NCBI RefSeq assembly: GCF_020283565.1
Contig: NC_060065.1
Span: 46,612,409 to 46,676,408 of the forward strand
From: Trifolium pratense
Lineage: Eukaryota > Streptophyta > Magnoliopsida > Fabales > Fabaceae
Length of the DNA: 64,000 nucleotides
Reading direction: 5' to 3'
The position numbers and the translations under genes were made by a program. The notes under the pieces were generated by a model. That model made no database searches. It had not been told where the DNA came from and saw only the letters and a list, made by a program, of their open reading frames with translations. Positions 11,449 to 22,699 of the stretch are shown here, one piece after another (position 1 is the first letter of the stretch; every line of letters starts with the position of its first letter).

Positions 11449-11585
11449 ATTTTTAAAAAAATTGGGTTAAGCCTAACTTAACCTTATAAAATTAGCGTTT
11501 AATTTGTAAGGTAAAAATTATCCTCACTTATAAATATATATTTAAGTTATCTTTTATCAAATGTGAAATTCTTTAACACTAAATT
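11449..11585 (-). repeat. Dispersed repeat, same family as 50650-50800
   Basis: On the plus strand it reads TTGGGTTAAGCCTAACTTAA, then CTTATAAAATTAGCGT, then GAAATTCTTTAAC. Its reverse complement matches the order of motifs at 50657-50775 (CACCTTACAAGCC, TTGTAAGGTTGAG, AGACCCAATAT) with heavy divergence. Probably an LTR or TRIM remnant. Confidence 0.4.
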
Positions 11586-11599
11586 CTTAATGTAAAATA

Positions 11600-12399
11600 T
11601 ACTAATAATTGAAGAATATTTTTCTGATGATACACTCTGCTGCTCTCATATGATAGAATTCATGTATCCTCTCATATGTAACTACATGTATTACATTTTA
11701 GTCAGAAATTTAAGTTAATAAAATAGATAATTTAAAATTGTTACAAAAAATTACAGTAGATATCTAAAAGTAATGTAAATTTAACAATAAAGTGTTCAAA
11801 ATTAGTGATTAATGATATTTAAATTAGTGATCAATTGTTGGGAGAATTATCATTCACTGTTTTTTCCACCATGCATTGATATGCTGCAAACCAACCAACA
11901 ATAATTAAACAAACAAATCATTAGATTAGTGTCCCCATTCCATTATTATTACTGTTTGGTATTGCACTTATGTACATGGAAGATCCACGCATTACATAAT
12001 CTATCCATGCAAAAGAGGTTGTCACATTGGATTAGGAACACGCACACAAGTTAAATTAGATTCATGTCTTTACTAAAAAACTTAAAGCATCGGATACACG
12101 AATTTTCTCACTTATGTATATTCTTTAACACTTATTTTTATTCACTGTGTCAAAGTGGATACTATTAGAATCCCTAAGTTAACTACCTAAGTTAACTACC
12201 TTTAGCTTTCGATAAGTCAAACTCAATATATCACTGGAGTATAATATTATTTGTATCTTCTATATTGAATTGGGCCTAATTATTCTCTAACTAAAAATAG
12301 ATGATACTAATAATTTAAACAATGAATATTTTATATTTTTTCGTTTCTATAAAAATATCACATGTTTACATTTCAAAAACAACTGTTTTATTTTTAGTC
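11600..12399. other. AT-rich intergenic DNA, no gene seen
   Basis: No supported feature. CTAAGTTAACTACC appears twice near 12174-12200. Confidence 0.5.
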
Positions 12400-13170
12400 T
12401 ATGATGACAGCCAATTATATGTTGTTTTTAGTAGTAATTTAGAATAGTTTTAATAGCAATTGAAGTCCAAAAGCAAGCAAAAATCTGAAAAAGTGAAGTT
12501 ATTTGGCCCAGAAGCAAGAAAAGTGAAAAAATGAGCAAAAAATGGCAAAAACGTAATAAAGTAGCTCAATCATCGTACATACGATGAGGTCTGACATGGC
12601 GCGATAAGAAAGCGGTTAATTTGAAGAAAATCTGCAGGAAATCTTTTCCATCGTACCACGATAGCTTGTCACTCACGATGAAGACTTGAAAAGCACGCAG
12701 AGAATCTGAGGAAATTTTCCATCGCACCACGATATGATCCATCGTGGCCACGATGAGGCGAAAATACACGCCATCGTGGCCACGTTGGGTGCGATGGATG
12801 CGTAGAAAAAGCCCAAACCCAGCTGAAAAACTATAAATAGAGTCTTCCTCCTCCACTATTATTCATTCAGAAATATTGAGAACAATTCAATATTTACAAG
12901 AGAGTTATGAGAACTCTAAGGAGGAGGCAAGGAGGCTCAGGTGCTCCAAGGGCATAAGGGTAATCTTTATGCTTTCTTTTCCTTATTGTTTTGCTACGGT
13001 GTTTAGTAGCTAAATCCCATCAGGGTTAGGTCAAGTAAATGAACTCCCCTAGGAATGCTTGAGAACATGTAATCTGGTTATTTTTCAAGTCTATATACAA
13101 ATTGCTATTCATTTATTATCTGTTAGTATTTGTATTTATCATTTTATACACTAGCATATATGAACGTACG
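12400..13170 (+). mobile_element. Probable solo or fragmentary retrotransposon LTR
   Basis: A GC-richer block carries several imperfect palindromes of the type CATCGTGGCCACGATG (around 12565, 12648, 12719, 12739 and 12771). A TATA box CTATAAATAG follows at about 12831 and then a CTCCTCC/GGAGGAGG leader-like tract. The layout (palindromic upstream part, TATA, downstream leader) is that of an LTR promoter. No internal retrotransposon coding region or second LTR is present, and ends are approximate. Confidence 0.4.
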
Positions 13171-13897
13171 CATATTCTGTTAGTAACTAAGGTCGAAGTG
13201 GATATCATGACACATCTAAGACTTCGGAAACAAATGGATACTATAACCTACTTACATGAGACCATTAAAGGAGAAGGGAGAAAAGTTGAAGAGTATTTAA
13301 TCTACGAATCCGGTTTGTTATAGAGATGATATTTTTCTTTGTAAGAATGAAGTTGATAACAAAATAAAAAAATAAAATGTATGACTTTAAATGTAGGAAA
13401 AATATATTGTGTCTGTACTTATTCAAGTCTAATGTCGAATAGCTGAAAGTAAAAAAAAAAAAATGAATTGAGTTTTTTAACCAAAAAAAAAAAGTAAATA
13501 GTTAATTTGAGTTTTTTCACCACAATAACATTAACTTTTCGAGGGTTTGAATATTTATATGTCTATAGAGAGAGTTACAATTTTTCTTTGCACAATTATA
13601 GTTGAGAATTTTCCGTCAAAAAAAACTTATATTTGAGAATTTTCAATTTTGGTTAGTTGTCTTTTTGTTGGAAAAATTTTCTGAGACATTTTTCCAAAAG
13701 GAAAATTGCAAGAAATTAAAGAAAAACGTCTACCAACTCGATCAAAAAATTTGTGGAAGGGGGATTTTCCACTCCAAATCCAAACTTTTTCATTCAAAAA
13801 TTAGAAATTGAATACTCCAACTATCTACTTAAGAAATTTTAAACTTATTATTAATTATCAATTGAATCAATTTATCATTAGTGTGTAGAGTGTGTTG
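13171..13897. other. AT-rich intergenic DNA, no gene seen
   Basis: A diverged copy pair of TTGAGTTTTTTAACC (about 13468 and 13507) surrounds an A-run and may be another micro-insertion. A 69-codon frame at 13602-13811 has no domain. Confidence 0.5.
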
Positions 13898-14433
13898 TGT
13901 TGTGCAAATGTGACGTGAGTTAAGTCCAACATTGCTTAGAATAAGTGAGATGACCCTTAAACTAATGTCTTAAGGTTTTAGATTAAAGTGTGATGTTCAA
14001 CTCACTTGTTTAGTTGTTCTGAGTCCAATGTACTGATGTAGACATCCCCCGACTGTCCCCTGTGACCCAACTATGATATCAGAGTCAATGGTTCAATGAA
14101 GAGTCCAACTGACTCCTTGTTGAAAGTATTCTTAACAAAAGGTGGTCATACGGCGAGTCTCGTTGAGTAGCGGCAACGACGTATTTGGCTAAAAAAGCTT
14201 CCGCCTGAGAAGGTACATAAAAAATTGAAAGAGTAACACTTGGGGGAGGGATTGTTGTGGCAAGTGTGATGTGAGTTAAGTCTTACACTGCTTTGAAATA
14301 TGAAGATTTAACACTTTATAAATAAAAATATCCATAAACCTAATGTCTTAAGATTTTATAATGAAATGCGATATCAATCACACTTATATAGTTATTCCGA
14401 GTGCAATATTAATCATCCCGTGGGTAAGCCCAA
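13898..14433 (+). mobile_element. TRIM-like element (miniature LTR retrotransposon)
   Basis: Two diverged direct repeats begin TGTTGTG(G)CAA at 13898 and 14253. They continue in parallel (GTGAGTTAAGTC, CTAATGTCTTAAG, TTATTCCGAGT-like) to about 14071 and 14433. A primer-binding site TGATATCAGAGT (14074-14085), complementary to initiator tRNA-Met in related elements, follows the first repeat. A polypurine tract TGGGGGAGGGA (14241-14251) precedes the second. There is no coding region between, as expected for TRIMs. Confidence 0.7.
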
Positions 14434-14940
14434 CACTTTGTTATTATTAAAGTAAATGGGAACTATGGGATCGTTGGTGGCTTGGCTAGTGCTGCTGGTT
14501 GAGTATTGACCACAACAAAAGCACACACCTACCACCACTATACACATCGATATTTTTGTTTTGATTTATTTTTAGGTGGATTTTTTTTTATTAAAAACCA
14601 TAAATATTATAAAAAAAAATATACAAATAAACAGTCATAAACATGGAATGTCAGCAAATTAATTACACGTTGCACCTTTCACCATGTGTGCCTTCCCTAC
14701 CAAACCCTCTTTCTTAACATAGTGCACTGTCAATCCTCACCTTCAAAATAACGAAAGAAAATATTACCCCAAAAAAGCAAAGAAAGAAAGAAAGAAAATT
14801 GATAACATTTTGTCAAAGCGGCAGACACCAACTAACACGCAACTATAAAATTTCAAGTACAGGCAAAATTATACCACGATGTTTTATCTTATTTATTTGT
14901 AATACTTTGATACTTTATCTTTCATTTGTAACATATCACT
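14434..14940. other. AT-rich intergenic DNA, no gene seen
   Basis: Lies between the TRIM-like element and the broken end of the copia element. No second copia LTR was found here, so the copia element is truncated at about 14941. Confidence 0.5.
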
Positions 14941-15189
14941 CTATGCTTCCTCTAGTGTTATATCTTTTACGGACAATGTAGGGCTTCTATTTAGTACATA
15001 TACAACCCATTTAACACTTTTTGGCCAAAATTTCTTTGGTACTTTCTTATCACTTAGCATACACTCAACCATATTCATTATTGTTCTGTTGTTCCTCTCA
15101 AAGAAATCATTTTGCTGAGGTGTGTAGGCTATGGTAAGTTGTCTCTTGATGCCTTGTTCTATGCAGAATTTATTGAATGCTTCAGACAT
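14941..15189 (-). pseudogene. Copia integrase core fragment
   Basis: The frame reads EAFNKFCIEQGIKRQLTIAY, then TPQQNDFFERNNRTIMNMVE, then KKVPKKFWPKSVKWVVYVLN. This matches the copia integrase catalytic core around the TPQQNGVAERKNR-type motif with the terminal catalytic Glu region. The consensus Gly-Val-Ala is replaced by Asp-Phe-Phe. Just upstream, LRTDRGG is followed by an in-frame stop before FMSEAF, so the polyprotein is broken. Confidence 0.85.
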
Positions 15190-15740
15190 AAATTATCCAC
15201 CTCTGTCAGTTCTTAAGCTAAGAATTTGACAACCAGATTCCTTCTCTGCTACTGCTTTGAATTTTTTGAAACTTTCGAAAGCACTTGCCTTATCCTGCAA
15301 GATATGAACCTAGATTTTTCTTGTAAAGTTGTCTGTGAATGTTATGAAGTACTTATTGCCACCATTTGTAGTTTTCAGATACATATGGACAAACACAGTT
15401 GCATTGAGCACATACATTCTATTAGCAGACATTTGAGTTGACATAATTAAGCCTCTTTCTTCATGAAAAACTTTGCAAGTATCATTTTTAAAGACAATGG
15501 TTAAGTTTTTTTTTGTTGCAATTGTCTTATACTTAGTAAATTCTTTTTAAGCCCGGGTAGATAATACACTTCACTGATGACTTAAGTGATTCCCCCAATG
15601 TATAGTTTCAATTTTCCTTTTCCCATAACATTCATTCTTGAATCATCCCCTAATCTTACGGATTCTATAAAAGCATCATCAAAATCAAACAATCATTCCT
15701 TATTTTCTATCATGTGGTTGCTACAACCTGAGTAAAGATA

Positions 15741-16622
15741 CTATACCTCAGTTTTTGCTTGAATTGTTGAATCTTGCTTAGTTATTAGAAGAATCTCTTC
15801 ATGCTCGTTGAATTCAGCAAAATTGGCATCATACTCCCCCCAACTGGGACACTCACTCTGATAGTGACCCAATTTGTGACACTTGTAGCACTCAACATTC
15901 TCTTTGTTGCTACTTTGCCTACCTCTGCCACGACCTCGTGTGCCACCACGGCCACAGCCTCGTCCACGCCCACCACCAGTTACCTTAAATACTTGTTCAT
16001 CATCTTTGTCACTTTGAAACTTCATTCTCTGTTCTTGGACAATTAAATTGCTTTGCAATTCATCAATTGAAAGCGTTGTCACATCATTGGATTGCTCAAT
16101 TGAACAAACGACATAGTTGAATCTTGGTGTTAACGAACGCAAGATCTTTTCAACCACATTTGTTGATTCCATTCTATGACCTTGAGCCGTCATCTTGTTG
16201 ACAATGGAAAAGGTTCTTGCAAAGTAATCATTGATTGATTCATTATCTTTCATCGCAAGAATCTCAAATCCACGACCTAAAGCTTGTAATTGAACACACT
16301 TTACCTTTGTTGAACCTTGATACTTTGTACGCATTGCTTCCCAAATATCTCTTGCAGTGTCTTTGTTAAGAATGGTCTCCATGATTGTGCGATCAATGGA
16401 TTGGAACAGAAAGTTCTTGGCTTTGGGATCACGAAGCTTACTTTCTTCTGCAATGCGTTGTTGTTCTGCAGTTGCCATAGGTGGTGCGATTGTAACTCCA
16501 TTCTCAACAACACTCCAGAATTCTTTTGATCGGAGAAGATTCTCCATCAACATCGCCCAATGATCGTAATAGCCATCAAATTTTTGAACACTAGGCTGCA
16601 TGTAATTGCTTGATTCAGCCAT
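15741..16622 (-). CDS. Copia gag polyprotein with CCHC zinc knuckle
   Basis: This intact frame of 293 codons starts MAESSNYMQPSVQKFDGYYD and contains a UBN2-type gag domain (about residues 10-200). It is followed by an Arg/Gly-rich linker (GGGRGRGCGRGGTRGRGRGR) and the zinc knuckle CYKCHKLGHYQSEC (CX2CX4HX4C, about 243-256). In copia elements Gag assembles the cytoplasmic virus-like particle and binds element RNA through the knuckle. It sits about 120 bp after the primer-binding site. The frame stays open although downstream pol is decayed. It is transposon protein, not a host gene. Confidence 0.9.
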   Translation of the reverse strand: MAESSNYMQPSVQKFDGYYDHWAMLMENLLRSKEFWSVVENGVTIAPPMATAEQQRIAEESKLRDPKAKNFLFQSIDRTIMETILNKDTARDIWEAMRTKYQGSTKVKCVQLQALGRGFEILAMKDNESINDYFARTFSIVNKMTAQGHRMESTNVVEKILRSLTPRFNYVVCSIEQSNDVTTLSIDELQSNLIVQEQRMKFQSDKDDEQVFKVTGGGRGRGCGRGGTRGRGRGRQSSNKENVECYKCHKLGHYQSECPSWGEYDANFAEFNEHEEILLITKQDSTIQAKTEV

Positions 16623-16744
16623 GGATGAAAGAAAGAATCAGATTTAGGAATGAAAGAAGATGATAGAAGAAACTGTGTAACAGTTTTTGTAACTAACTTT
16701 CTTGAAACTGCATTTCAATGATCAATAGGTCCTTGGATTAAAGG

Positions 16745-16758
16745 CCCACTGATACCAC
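16745..16758 (-). other. Primer-binding site of the copia element
   Basis: On the minus strand TGGTATCAGTGGGC lies two bases after the LTR. The TGGTATCA core is the usual complement of the initiator tRNA-Met 3' end; GTGGGC replaces the more common GAGC. Confidence 0.8.
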
Positions 16759-16760
16759 TT

Positions 16761-16933
16761 GTAAGGAGTAATTGTGTTAGCTTGCATTGATAGTATGGGA
16801 AGACCCCATATTATATAGTGTTACAAGGATAAGGCATACCAAACTTTTTCTTAAGGCACAAGCAACAAGCTAGCAGGCCAGGCCCAATCACTCGAAGCCC
16901 ATAGGTGCGCCCTGAGCTAATATACTCCTAACA
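16761..16933 (-). repeat. 5' LTR of the copia element (173 bp)
   Basis: On the minus strand it begins TGTTAGGAGTATATTAGC and ends AATTACTCCTTACA, giving TG...CA termini. It contains a TATA-like ACTATATAATATGG. Only one copy is present in the window. Confidence 0.8.
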
Positions 16934-17931
16934 GTGTTTGCATAATACACTCCTTCCATTGACGTCGACTCCAGTTCGGATTTTGACATTCACATCTATT
17001 TATGAAGCATTTCTTTCATCGATTTACTATCACTGTGAGTTCTCCTCAAACTCCAGGTTATGTTTGGATATTCAGAACATCATCATTAAATAAGAACACA
17101 AATAAGATTTATTTTTAAAAAATATGACACATATATGAGTGCGGGACCATATAGGTTTTCAAGAATAACTGCTTTTCAAAAATGGTAACTCATATGGAAC
17201 ACTTCAACAAATTTTCTTAACTTATTTTGTTGGGGTCTACAATAAAAAACCAGGTGTTTAATTAAACAGCTCCCAACGTCAAAAATGGTAGGCTTTTTTA
17301 ATTAAAAAATAGTTTCCAAAGCGTGGTTTATAAAAAATTCAAAGGGTTGGTGCAAAGGTAAAAAACAAACAATGACCAACCCAAGAAAGACAAGTCTTTG
17401 TGAATTTTAAATATTGACTAAGTGTTTACCTTAGCAATCAATATTGAATTGTTTTCACATTGGGTTGGTGAACATTAAGCATTTGTTTTCTTATGATTTT
17501 ATTTTTGAAGTATATAAATCGTGCATCATTCAAGCTCCACAATAATACAAACCAACCACACGGGTCATAAACATTATTTTTGGGAGGTAATAATAATATT
17601 CATATACTTAGCATTCATGTCAGCAAGTTGTGGTGCATATGACCCACTATTCCACCTATATTTAAGATGGACACTTTTTGTTGTGTGTGTAAATTATGGA
17701 CCAAAATCTTGAGCACTAGATAGTAGGGTATGCAATACTAATAATTATGAATAGTACATTCATCTCATATTAAACGTGGTCCTTTAGAATATTTATTTAT
17801 GTTATTTATCATGGTCCTATGTACAATCGTTAATTTGGACTTGTAGCAGCGTTAAAATTTTTAGAAAAAATTTGTTATCGATTTAGAGCTCACCAGACTC
17901 AAAAGATTAAACTTGATAATTGCATGCAGAA
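16934..17931. other. AT-rich intergenic DNA, no gene seen
   Basis: A 63-codon frame at 17521-17712 has no recognisable domain. No RNA gene or bounded repeat was seen. Confidence 0.5.
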
Positions 17932-18060
17932 TAGGGGTGGCAAAGCGGGTAGCCCACCCCGTTCTGACCCAACCTACCTAAGCCTGTTCAAAAACAGGCA
18001 GAACTGAGCGGACCAACTTAAACATTTGAGCTAAAAAATCAAGTCCACCAGTTTATAGCT
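17932..18060. mobile_element. Possible hAT-type terminal fragment (TAGGGGTG end)
   Basis: It starts TAGGGGTGGCAAAGCGGGTA and continues with CCCAACC/CCTGTTC motifs, resembling the ends at 3442 and 49519. No matching right end was located. Confidence 0.3.
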
Positions 18061-19066
18061 TTATGCATCTTTTAAAAAAAGTAATATAAAAGAGTTACAT
18101 AATACTCAACAATAATTAATTTGCAATTTCGTACATTTTCAAGCACCACGTAGTACAACTCCAAACTTATTATATTTTTGAAAACGACTCTTAAAGGAAA
18201 AATAATGTAAGGAAGCTTTAAAAATATAAGGTCCATTCACTTTCCTCCATTCTTCAAATTTTTTAAAATGCAATTTTAACAATAGATCTAGTACTTTCAT
18301 AAATTTGAAATATATTAAAATATTATTTACATTAATTTTGAAGAAAATACAATATCATTATTCTCTGTTTCATAATTGTTGTTGGAGTAGCCTTCTATCT
18401 ATAGTATCGTATGACATCACTGGCATGATATATAAAAATTGAAAATAAAATTTGAAGTGTGCTTATAAATCAATCATAACATAAGCAAATAATTGAATTC
18501 CGATTATTAATAAACTCTATCTAAAATATATCGTTCTGAAGAATTTAAATTTAATTTTCATTAGAACAATTTTCGATAAAAATGTAATTTGACCTCTGAA
18601 TAAATGAAACATATTATTCCGAAAATCAGAAGATTAAACCCAAAAAAATAAAATTAACCAAAGTATGTAACGTTTTGTTTTTGTAGTGAAAAAAAAATAC
18701 TATATGTTTTGGTTAATTTTATTTCTTTTTCCCCTTGAATTGGCCTTTTCCCTTTATACAAATTTTTCAGTAAATAATAACAACAAAAAATTGGAAAGAT
18801 ATGAAAGAGCCACATCCACAACATCACAAAGAAAATGACAACAGCAATAAAGTAAAATGAAATGTGACAATCATACTAATATATATATAGAAAGTTTCTC
18901 ACCACTCTTTTAACACATGACTGAGTATAGAAACACCAAATAATTAGTAAGATGCCAACTCATTATTTCTCAAGTAAAAAAAAAAATCATTTAATTCTTT
19001 CTCTATCTACACATAAATTTCATGATTAAGCCATCAAGACACGAATTAAGTACATGACAATTAATT
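18061..19066. other. AT-rich intergenic DNA, no gene seen
   Basis: No supported gene or bounded element. Confidence 0.5.
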
Positions 19067-19142
19067 AAGTACCAGTATTACTTGTACCAAAAAAAAAGTA
19101 AAGTACCAGTATTACCTCAAAGAAGAAAAGTACCAGCATTAC
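19067..19142 (+). repeat. Micro-insertion with 15-bp direct repeats, plus a third copy
   Basis: AAGTACCAGTATTAC is at 19067-19081 and 19101-19115, flanking TTGTACCAAAAAAAAAGTA. A third, one-mismatch copy (AAGTACCAGCATTAC) follows near 19128-19142. Confidence 0.65.
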
Positions 19143-19380
19143 CAACAACAAATACAAACATAGCTAACAAAAGACAACTAACTTTCCATTTGTGTATCAT
19201 GTACTCTTGGTATGTATCTCACTGTCAAGCCCTTCAATGTACAATTTAGATGGTCATCAATAATAAATTGATACAAATAATAAGCGTTTTATTTCTTAAA
19301 TAAATGGTTAGAGATTTAATTCTTGACTGTCAGTGATGTTAGCGATAAAACCTTCGGAATAATGACATATGACCACAAAT

Positions 19381-19520
19381 TCTAGTTCAATTGACAGAAA
19401 TGTCAAAATTGCTAGTGACGGACATCATGACCGGGGTTCAAACCGCTGTCACTTCACTTTGTGTGTGCGGATTTTCAATAACTTTGTCATTTCGTCTATC
19501 AACAAAAAAAAAAAAAAAAC
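19381..19520 (+). mobile_element. SINE with poly(A) tail
   Basis: An A-box-like AGTTCAATTGACAGAAATG and a B-box-like GGGGTTCAAACC (19433-19444) are spaced as in a tRNA-derived Pol III promoter. GCTGTCACTTCACTTTGTGT follows, then an A-run of about 18. It carries no protein. TSDs are not clear. Confidence 0.65.
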
Positions 19521-19948
19521 TTCATACATATAATAGGGTAACCCAAAAATTTGTACATGGTCTATCACAACTCACAATGTATAGATTATTAACTAAGCAC
19601 TTGTTTGTTTCAAGTTTATCAAAACAAAATTACCATGAATTTTAGAAAATAAAAAGTACACAAATGTGAAAAAAATTGACATACTTTTAAACTTGCAAAT
19701 CTAAACATACTATAAACAACTTCATCTACTTCAAGCACAACATTGTAAATGTACGAGTAAATTTCAGTGATGTTTGTCATTTTGTTCATGAACAATAAAA
19801 AGACGGTCGAAATATATGATACAAATATAAAAATCATTAAAATAAATAATGAGCTTTTGTCTTTTATTCACAAAAAGGTTCATACACGTTTACAAATATC
19901 TTAACATTTTTTGTTGGAATAATAAAAAAGAAAAAAATAAATAAATAA

Positions 19949-21238
19949 TTAATCATCTCTGGAGGGAGTCCATGGTGTCATATCCATAGGGTAACTACCC
20001 AAAACTCTTAAAAAAGACGTGAACTCCTGAACTTCAGCCAACGCATTTTGTGCTCTAACTTCAGCCATAGAAGCTTCAAAATCAACATAAAACAAATACT
20101 CAAAATGCTTAGCAGTTCCAACATTAGCATCATCAACAAGTCTAATCGGACGGTTACGATGAGGCCTTGATTCAATCTTAGTTAAACTAATATTCCTAAA
20201 CGCAAAAGCTGAAAGCACTTTAAAAAGCACTGAAGTTCCTTTATCATGAGCGAAAACAATACTTGTTTTAAATGGACGATCAGTTCTCGGAATTATTGGT
20301 TCTCTTGCTAACATAACGAATCTGGTTACGTTACTCGGATCATCTTGTATTCCATCTGCTAATATATTTAAACCGTATAGCTCGGCCGCACGTGAGCTGG
20401 CGATGGCAGCTGTGTCGCGGAGATTATTAGTTGCAATAAACTCTGCGGCACCTGCTGTGTCATCGACAGCTTCACGTGCAACGTTGAGACCGAGTTTTGT
20501 TAAAGTGTGTTCGCATTGAGATAAAGCTTGTGGATGTGAGATTACTCGTGTTAGATATTCTTTTCTAATTCCTGGAAGAGCGAGGAGACAGTGATGTACC
20601 GGAAGTTGAACTTCGCCGACGATGTGAAGACGGTGACGGAGGAGAAGATCGTAGTTCCGATGAATTGAACCTCCGAGTGAATTTTCAACCGGTAGAACGG
20701 CACGATCGGCGATCCAAAGCTCAACCGCTTGAAACGCTACTTCGAATTGGTCACATGGAATTGCTTCGCAATTCGGATAAGCTTTTCCGGCGGCGGCTTC
20801 GGAGTAAGCTCCGGGAACGCCTTGGTAAGCGACGCGAAGAGATGAGCCGTGCATCGGAGCTGGAGCTAAGTCGGAGATTGTTAACGGCTTTGATAGAAGC
20901 GGTTTGGAAACGGCTTCAATTTCTCCACCGCCGATGTTTCCGATTGGAACAAGTTGTAGATCGGTGATGTTAGTTTTATGACCGTTGATGGCGGCGATGT
21001 TATCGGCGCCGGCGGCGGTGGAAGGTTTTTCTTGTGAATCGACTTTGCTAGATAAGATAGCGCATGAGCTTTGCCAATCGGCTCGGCTTGAACCGAAACC
21101 GTAGCTTCCTTGGTTTAAACCGTAAGCGCATTTGATAGAAACACGGGTCGGACCGAACCGGTTTGGGGTTAAACGTGGCCGTGTTATGTGGTTGAAATTG
21201 AGAGTGTTGGAAGACGGAGGTGGAGATAGAGTGTGCAT
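19949..21238 (-). CDS. ADT: Arogenate dehydratase / prephenate dehydratase, plastid type
   Basis: Single exon of 429 codons from the preferred start MHTLSPPP at 21238. The frame extends to an upstream Met at 21325 (458 aa), but a TATA-like TATTTATA at 21357-21364 leaves almost no leader for that start. The enzyme decarboxylates and dehydrates arogenate to phenylalanine, the last step of plastid Phe synthesis. Residue positions from the longer start: Ser/Thr/Arg-rich transit-peptide-like N-terminus to about 100; catalytic PDT domain about 163-342 with [22 protein letters not shown] and LRDTAAIAS (302-310); regulatory ACT domain about 353-445 with the Phe-binding ESRP motif (385-388). Length and intronless structure fit plant ADTs. 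Paralogue number is not assigned, and the choice between arogenate and prephenate as substrate is from family knowledge. Confidence 0.96.
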   Translation of the reverse strand: MHTLSPPPSSNTLNFNHITRPRLTPNRFGPTRVSIKCAYGLNQGSYGFGSSRADWQSSCAILSSKVDSQEKPSTAAGADNIAAINGHKTNITDLQLVPIGNIGGGEIEAVSKPLLSKPLTISDLAPAPMHGSSLRVAYQGVPGAYSEAAAGKAYPNCEAIPCDQFEVAFQAVELWIADRAVLPVENSLGGSIHRNYDLLLRHRLHIVGEVQLPVHHCLLALPGIRKEYLTRVISHPQALSQCEHTLTKLGLNVAREAVDDTAGAAEFIATNNLRDTAAIASSRAAELYGLNILADGIQDDPSNVTRFVMLAREPIIPRTDRPFKTSIVFAHDKGTSVLFKVLSAFAFRNISLTKIESRPHRNRPIRLVDDANVGTAKHFEYLFYVDFEASMAEVRAQNALAEVQEFTSFLRVLGSYPMDMTPWTPSRDD

Positions 21239-21356
21239 ATTTGTGAGGGGGGGGGTGTTAAAAGCAAATAATTGAATTGAATGTTTTAAAGCTTGGTTGT
21301 TCTCTTTTGGAGAAGGGAACGTCAAGCTGAGAAAGAAATGAAGGGTGGTTAAGGGG

Positions 21357-21439
21357 TATAAATATTATTGAAAGAGTGTACCAAGTCTTGAAGGGATGGT
21401 ATTTGTGGTCGTTCGGTCAAATCTCACACCACACCTACC
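21357..21439 (-). promoter_or_regulatory. Promoter of the arogenate dehydratase gene: TATA-like box and AC element
   Basis: On the minus strand TATTTATA (21364-21357) lies about 120 bp before the preferred ATG. About 70 bp further upstream the plus strand reads CACACCTACCC with ACCTACC at 21433-21439. ACCTACC is an AC element bound by R2R3-MYB regulators of phenylpropanoid genes, a sensible input for a Phe-supplying enzyme. Motifs are seen; regulation is inference. Confidence 0.45.
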
Positions 21440-22265
21440 CTAATAATATTATATGTCTACATACACATTTTTATATTTTATAGTAGTATAATAAATAAAA
21501 AGTGAATGTACCAAAAATAAATATAAGAAATGTTTTGATTGATTTTCCTTCTACCTTTCCTTCACTTTCATAGTCAATATTAACACAATTTGAAGGTACA
21601 TGTATAATGGTCTATTAGGCTTTGTCTAATGTGCAATAGTAAGGTAGGTTTTGCACCATGCACTACTTATATATATGAACTATTTGTTGTTCTCTTATTT
21701 GAGCTTCCGACCACTTACATGGTTTGATGCATCTCTGCCACCCACCTGGCCACAACCCATAGCAACCTCATCCCCCCACATATTGAACAATCATCGCCAT
21801 CGACCAACCTCTGTTATCAACTAAGATCATTCTCCATTCATCAGACTTCACTCTCATCTCTCTCTATTGTGAAGGTTTGTTGTGTTGATCGTTGAGGAAG
21901 ATGATAAAACAAAGTCTAATGTCGAGATTCAATGAAAATAAAGAAATAAATTAATGGAAATTATGCTTTTGTCCCTTGCTTTTTAATCAAAACTATGGAA
22001 ACACTCTGGTGTCAAGTGTGTGTAAAAAAAATTGTGTTCCCATAATATTTTTTGAGAAATGATAAGTAAAGATTAAATAATAAACACGTATACTACAACT
22101 ATTTCTGTTTATTAATAAATAAAAAAACTTTACTTTTTCTCTTTTCCTCATTGACTCAATCTTTTTCTGAATTTTTCTCTTTTTTTTGTCATGAATTTCT
22201 CACACTAGTGAAAATTATATTTTATAAGTTATTTTATCATAAACTACCTTGACAAACTTATAATA
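21440..22265. other. AT-rich intergenic DNA, no gene seen
   Basis: No supported gene or RNA. Some pyrimidine-rich tracts near 21700-21860. Confidence 0.5.
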
Positions 22266-22378
22266 CTCCCTATTGGTGAATTAAAATAAAGGTATAATAA
22301 GAAAATAAGGTGCAAAAATACACTTTCTTAATATTATTTTTTTTCTAAAATGTCAAGTAATTTGAAACGGATGGAGTA
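22266..22378. mobile_element. Stowaway-like MITE, diverged
   Basis: The left end ACTCCCTATTGGTGAATTAA and right end TTTGAAACGGATGGAGTAAT are an imperfect inverted pair around an AT-rich core. Confidence 0.45.
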
Positions 22379-22569
22379 ATACATAAAAATTGCATAAGTT
22401 ATTTGCATAAACTCAAAAGTAAGTTAATTCAAACGAGGCCTAAGTTGATGTGCAATTTTAAGCACATTGTCATTATAGCCAGATTTTTTAGCATGTCCTA
22501 AACCAATTTTAGCACACTGTAAACAAGTTTTTACACTATAGACATATGAATTTTAAATTTTAGCACTTT

Positions 22570-22578
<9 letters not shown>

Positions 22579-22611
<33 letters not shown>
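22579..22611. repeat. (AT)n microsatellite
   Basis: AT dinucleotides followed by a T-run. Confidence 0.9.
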
Positions 22612-22623
<12 letters not shown>

Positions 22624-22699
22624 TTTTGTTTTCTATTTGAAAAAAAAATGGGATTTTTTAAAAGTAAAAAATTGTTTTTTTTCAAAAAAAAAAAACTAT

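Larger units (their letters stand above)
14941..16933 (-). mobile_element. Truncated, decayed Ty1/copia retrotransposon
   Basis: Read on the minus strand the order is LTR (16933-16761), primer-binding site (16758-16745), leader, gag (16622-15741), pre-integrase remnant (about 15740-15520) and an integrase fragment ending at 14941. The pre-integrase remnant has SGCSNHM and VYYLPGLKKNLLS separated by stops. Reverse transcriptase, RNase H and the 3' LTR are missing. Gag before integrase before the missing RT is the copia order. It is non-autonomous. Confidence 0.9.

Noticed and set aside
12566..12856. 96-codon minus-strand frame
   Set aside because: It lies wholly in the palindrome-rich LTR-like block and has no recognisable domain.
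15801..16563. Several plus-strand frames of 68-81 codons
   Set aside because: Antisense shadows of the copia gag frame.
20665..20967. 100-codon plus-strand frame
   Set aside because: It is antisense to the arogenate dehydratase coding sequence and has no domain; a shadow of the GC-richer gene.
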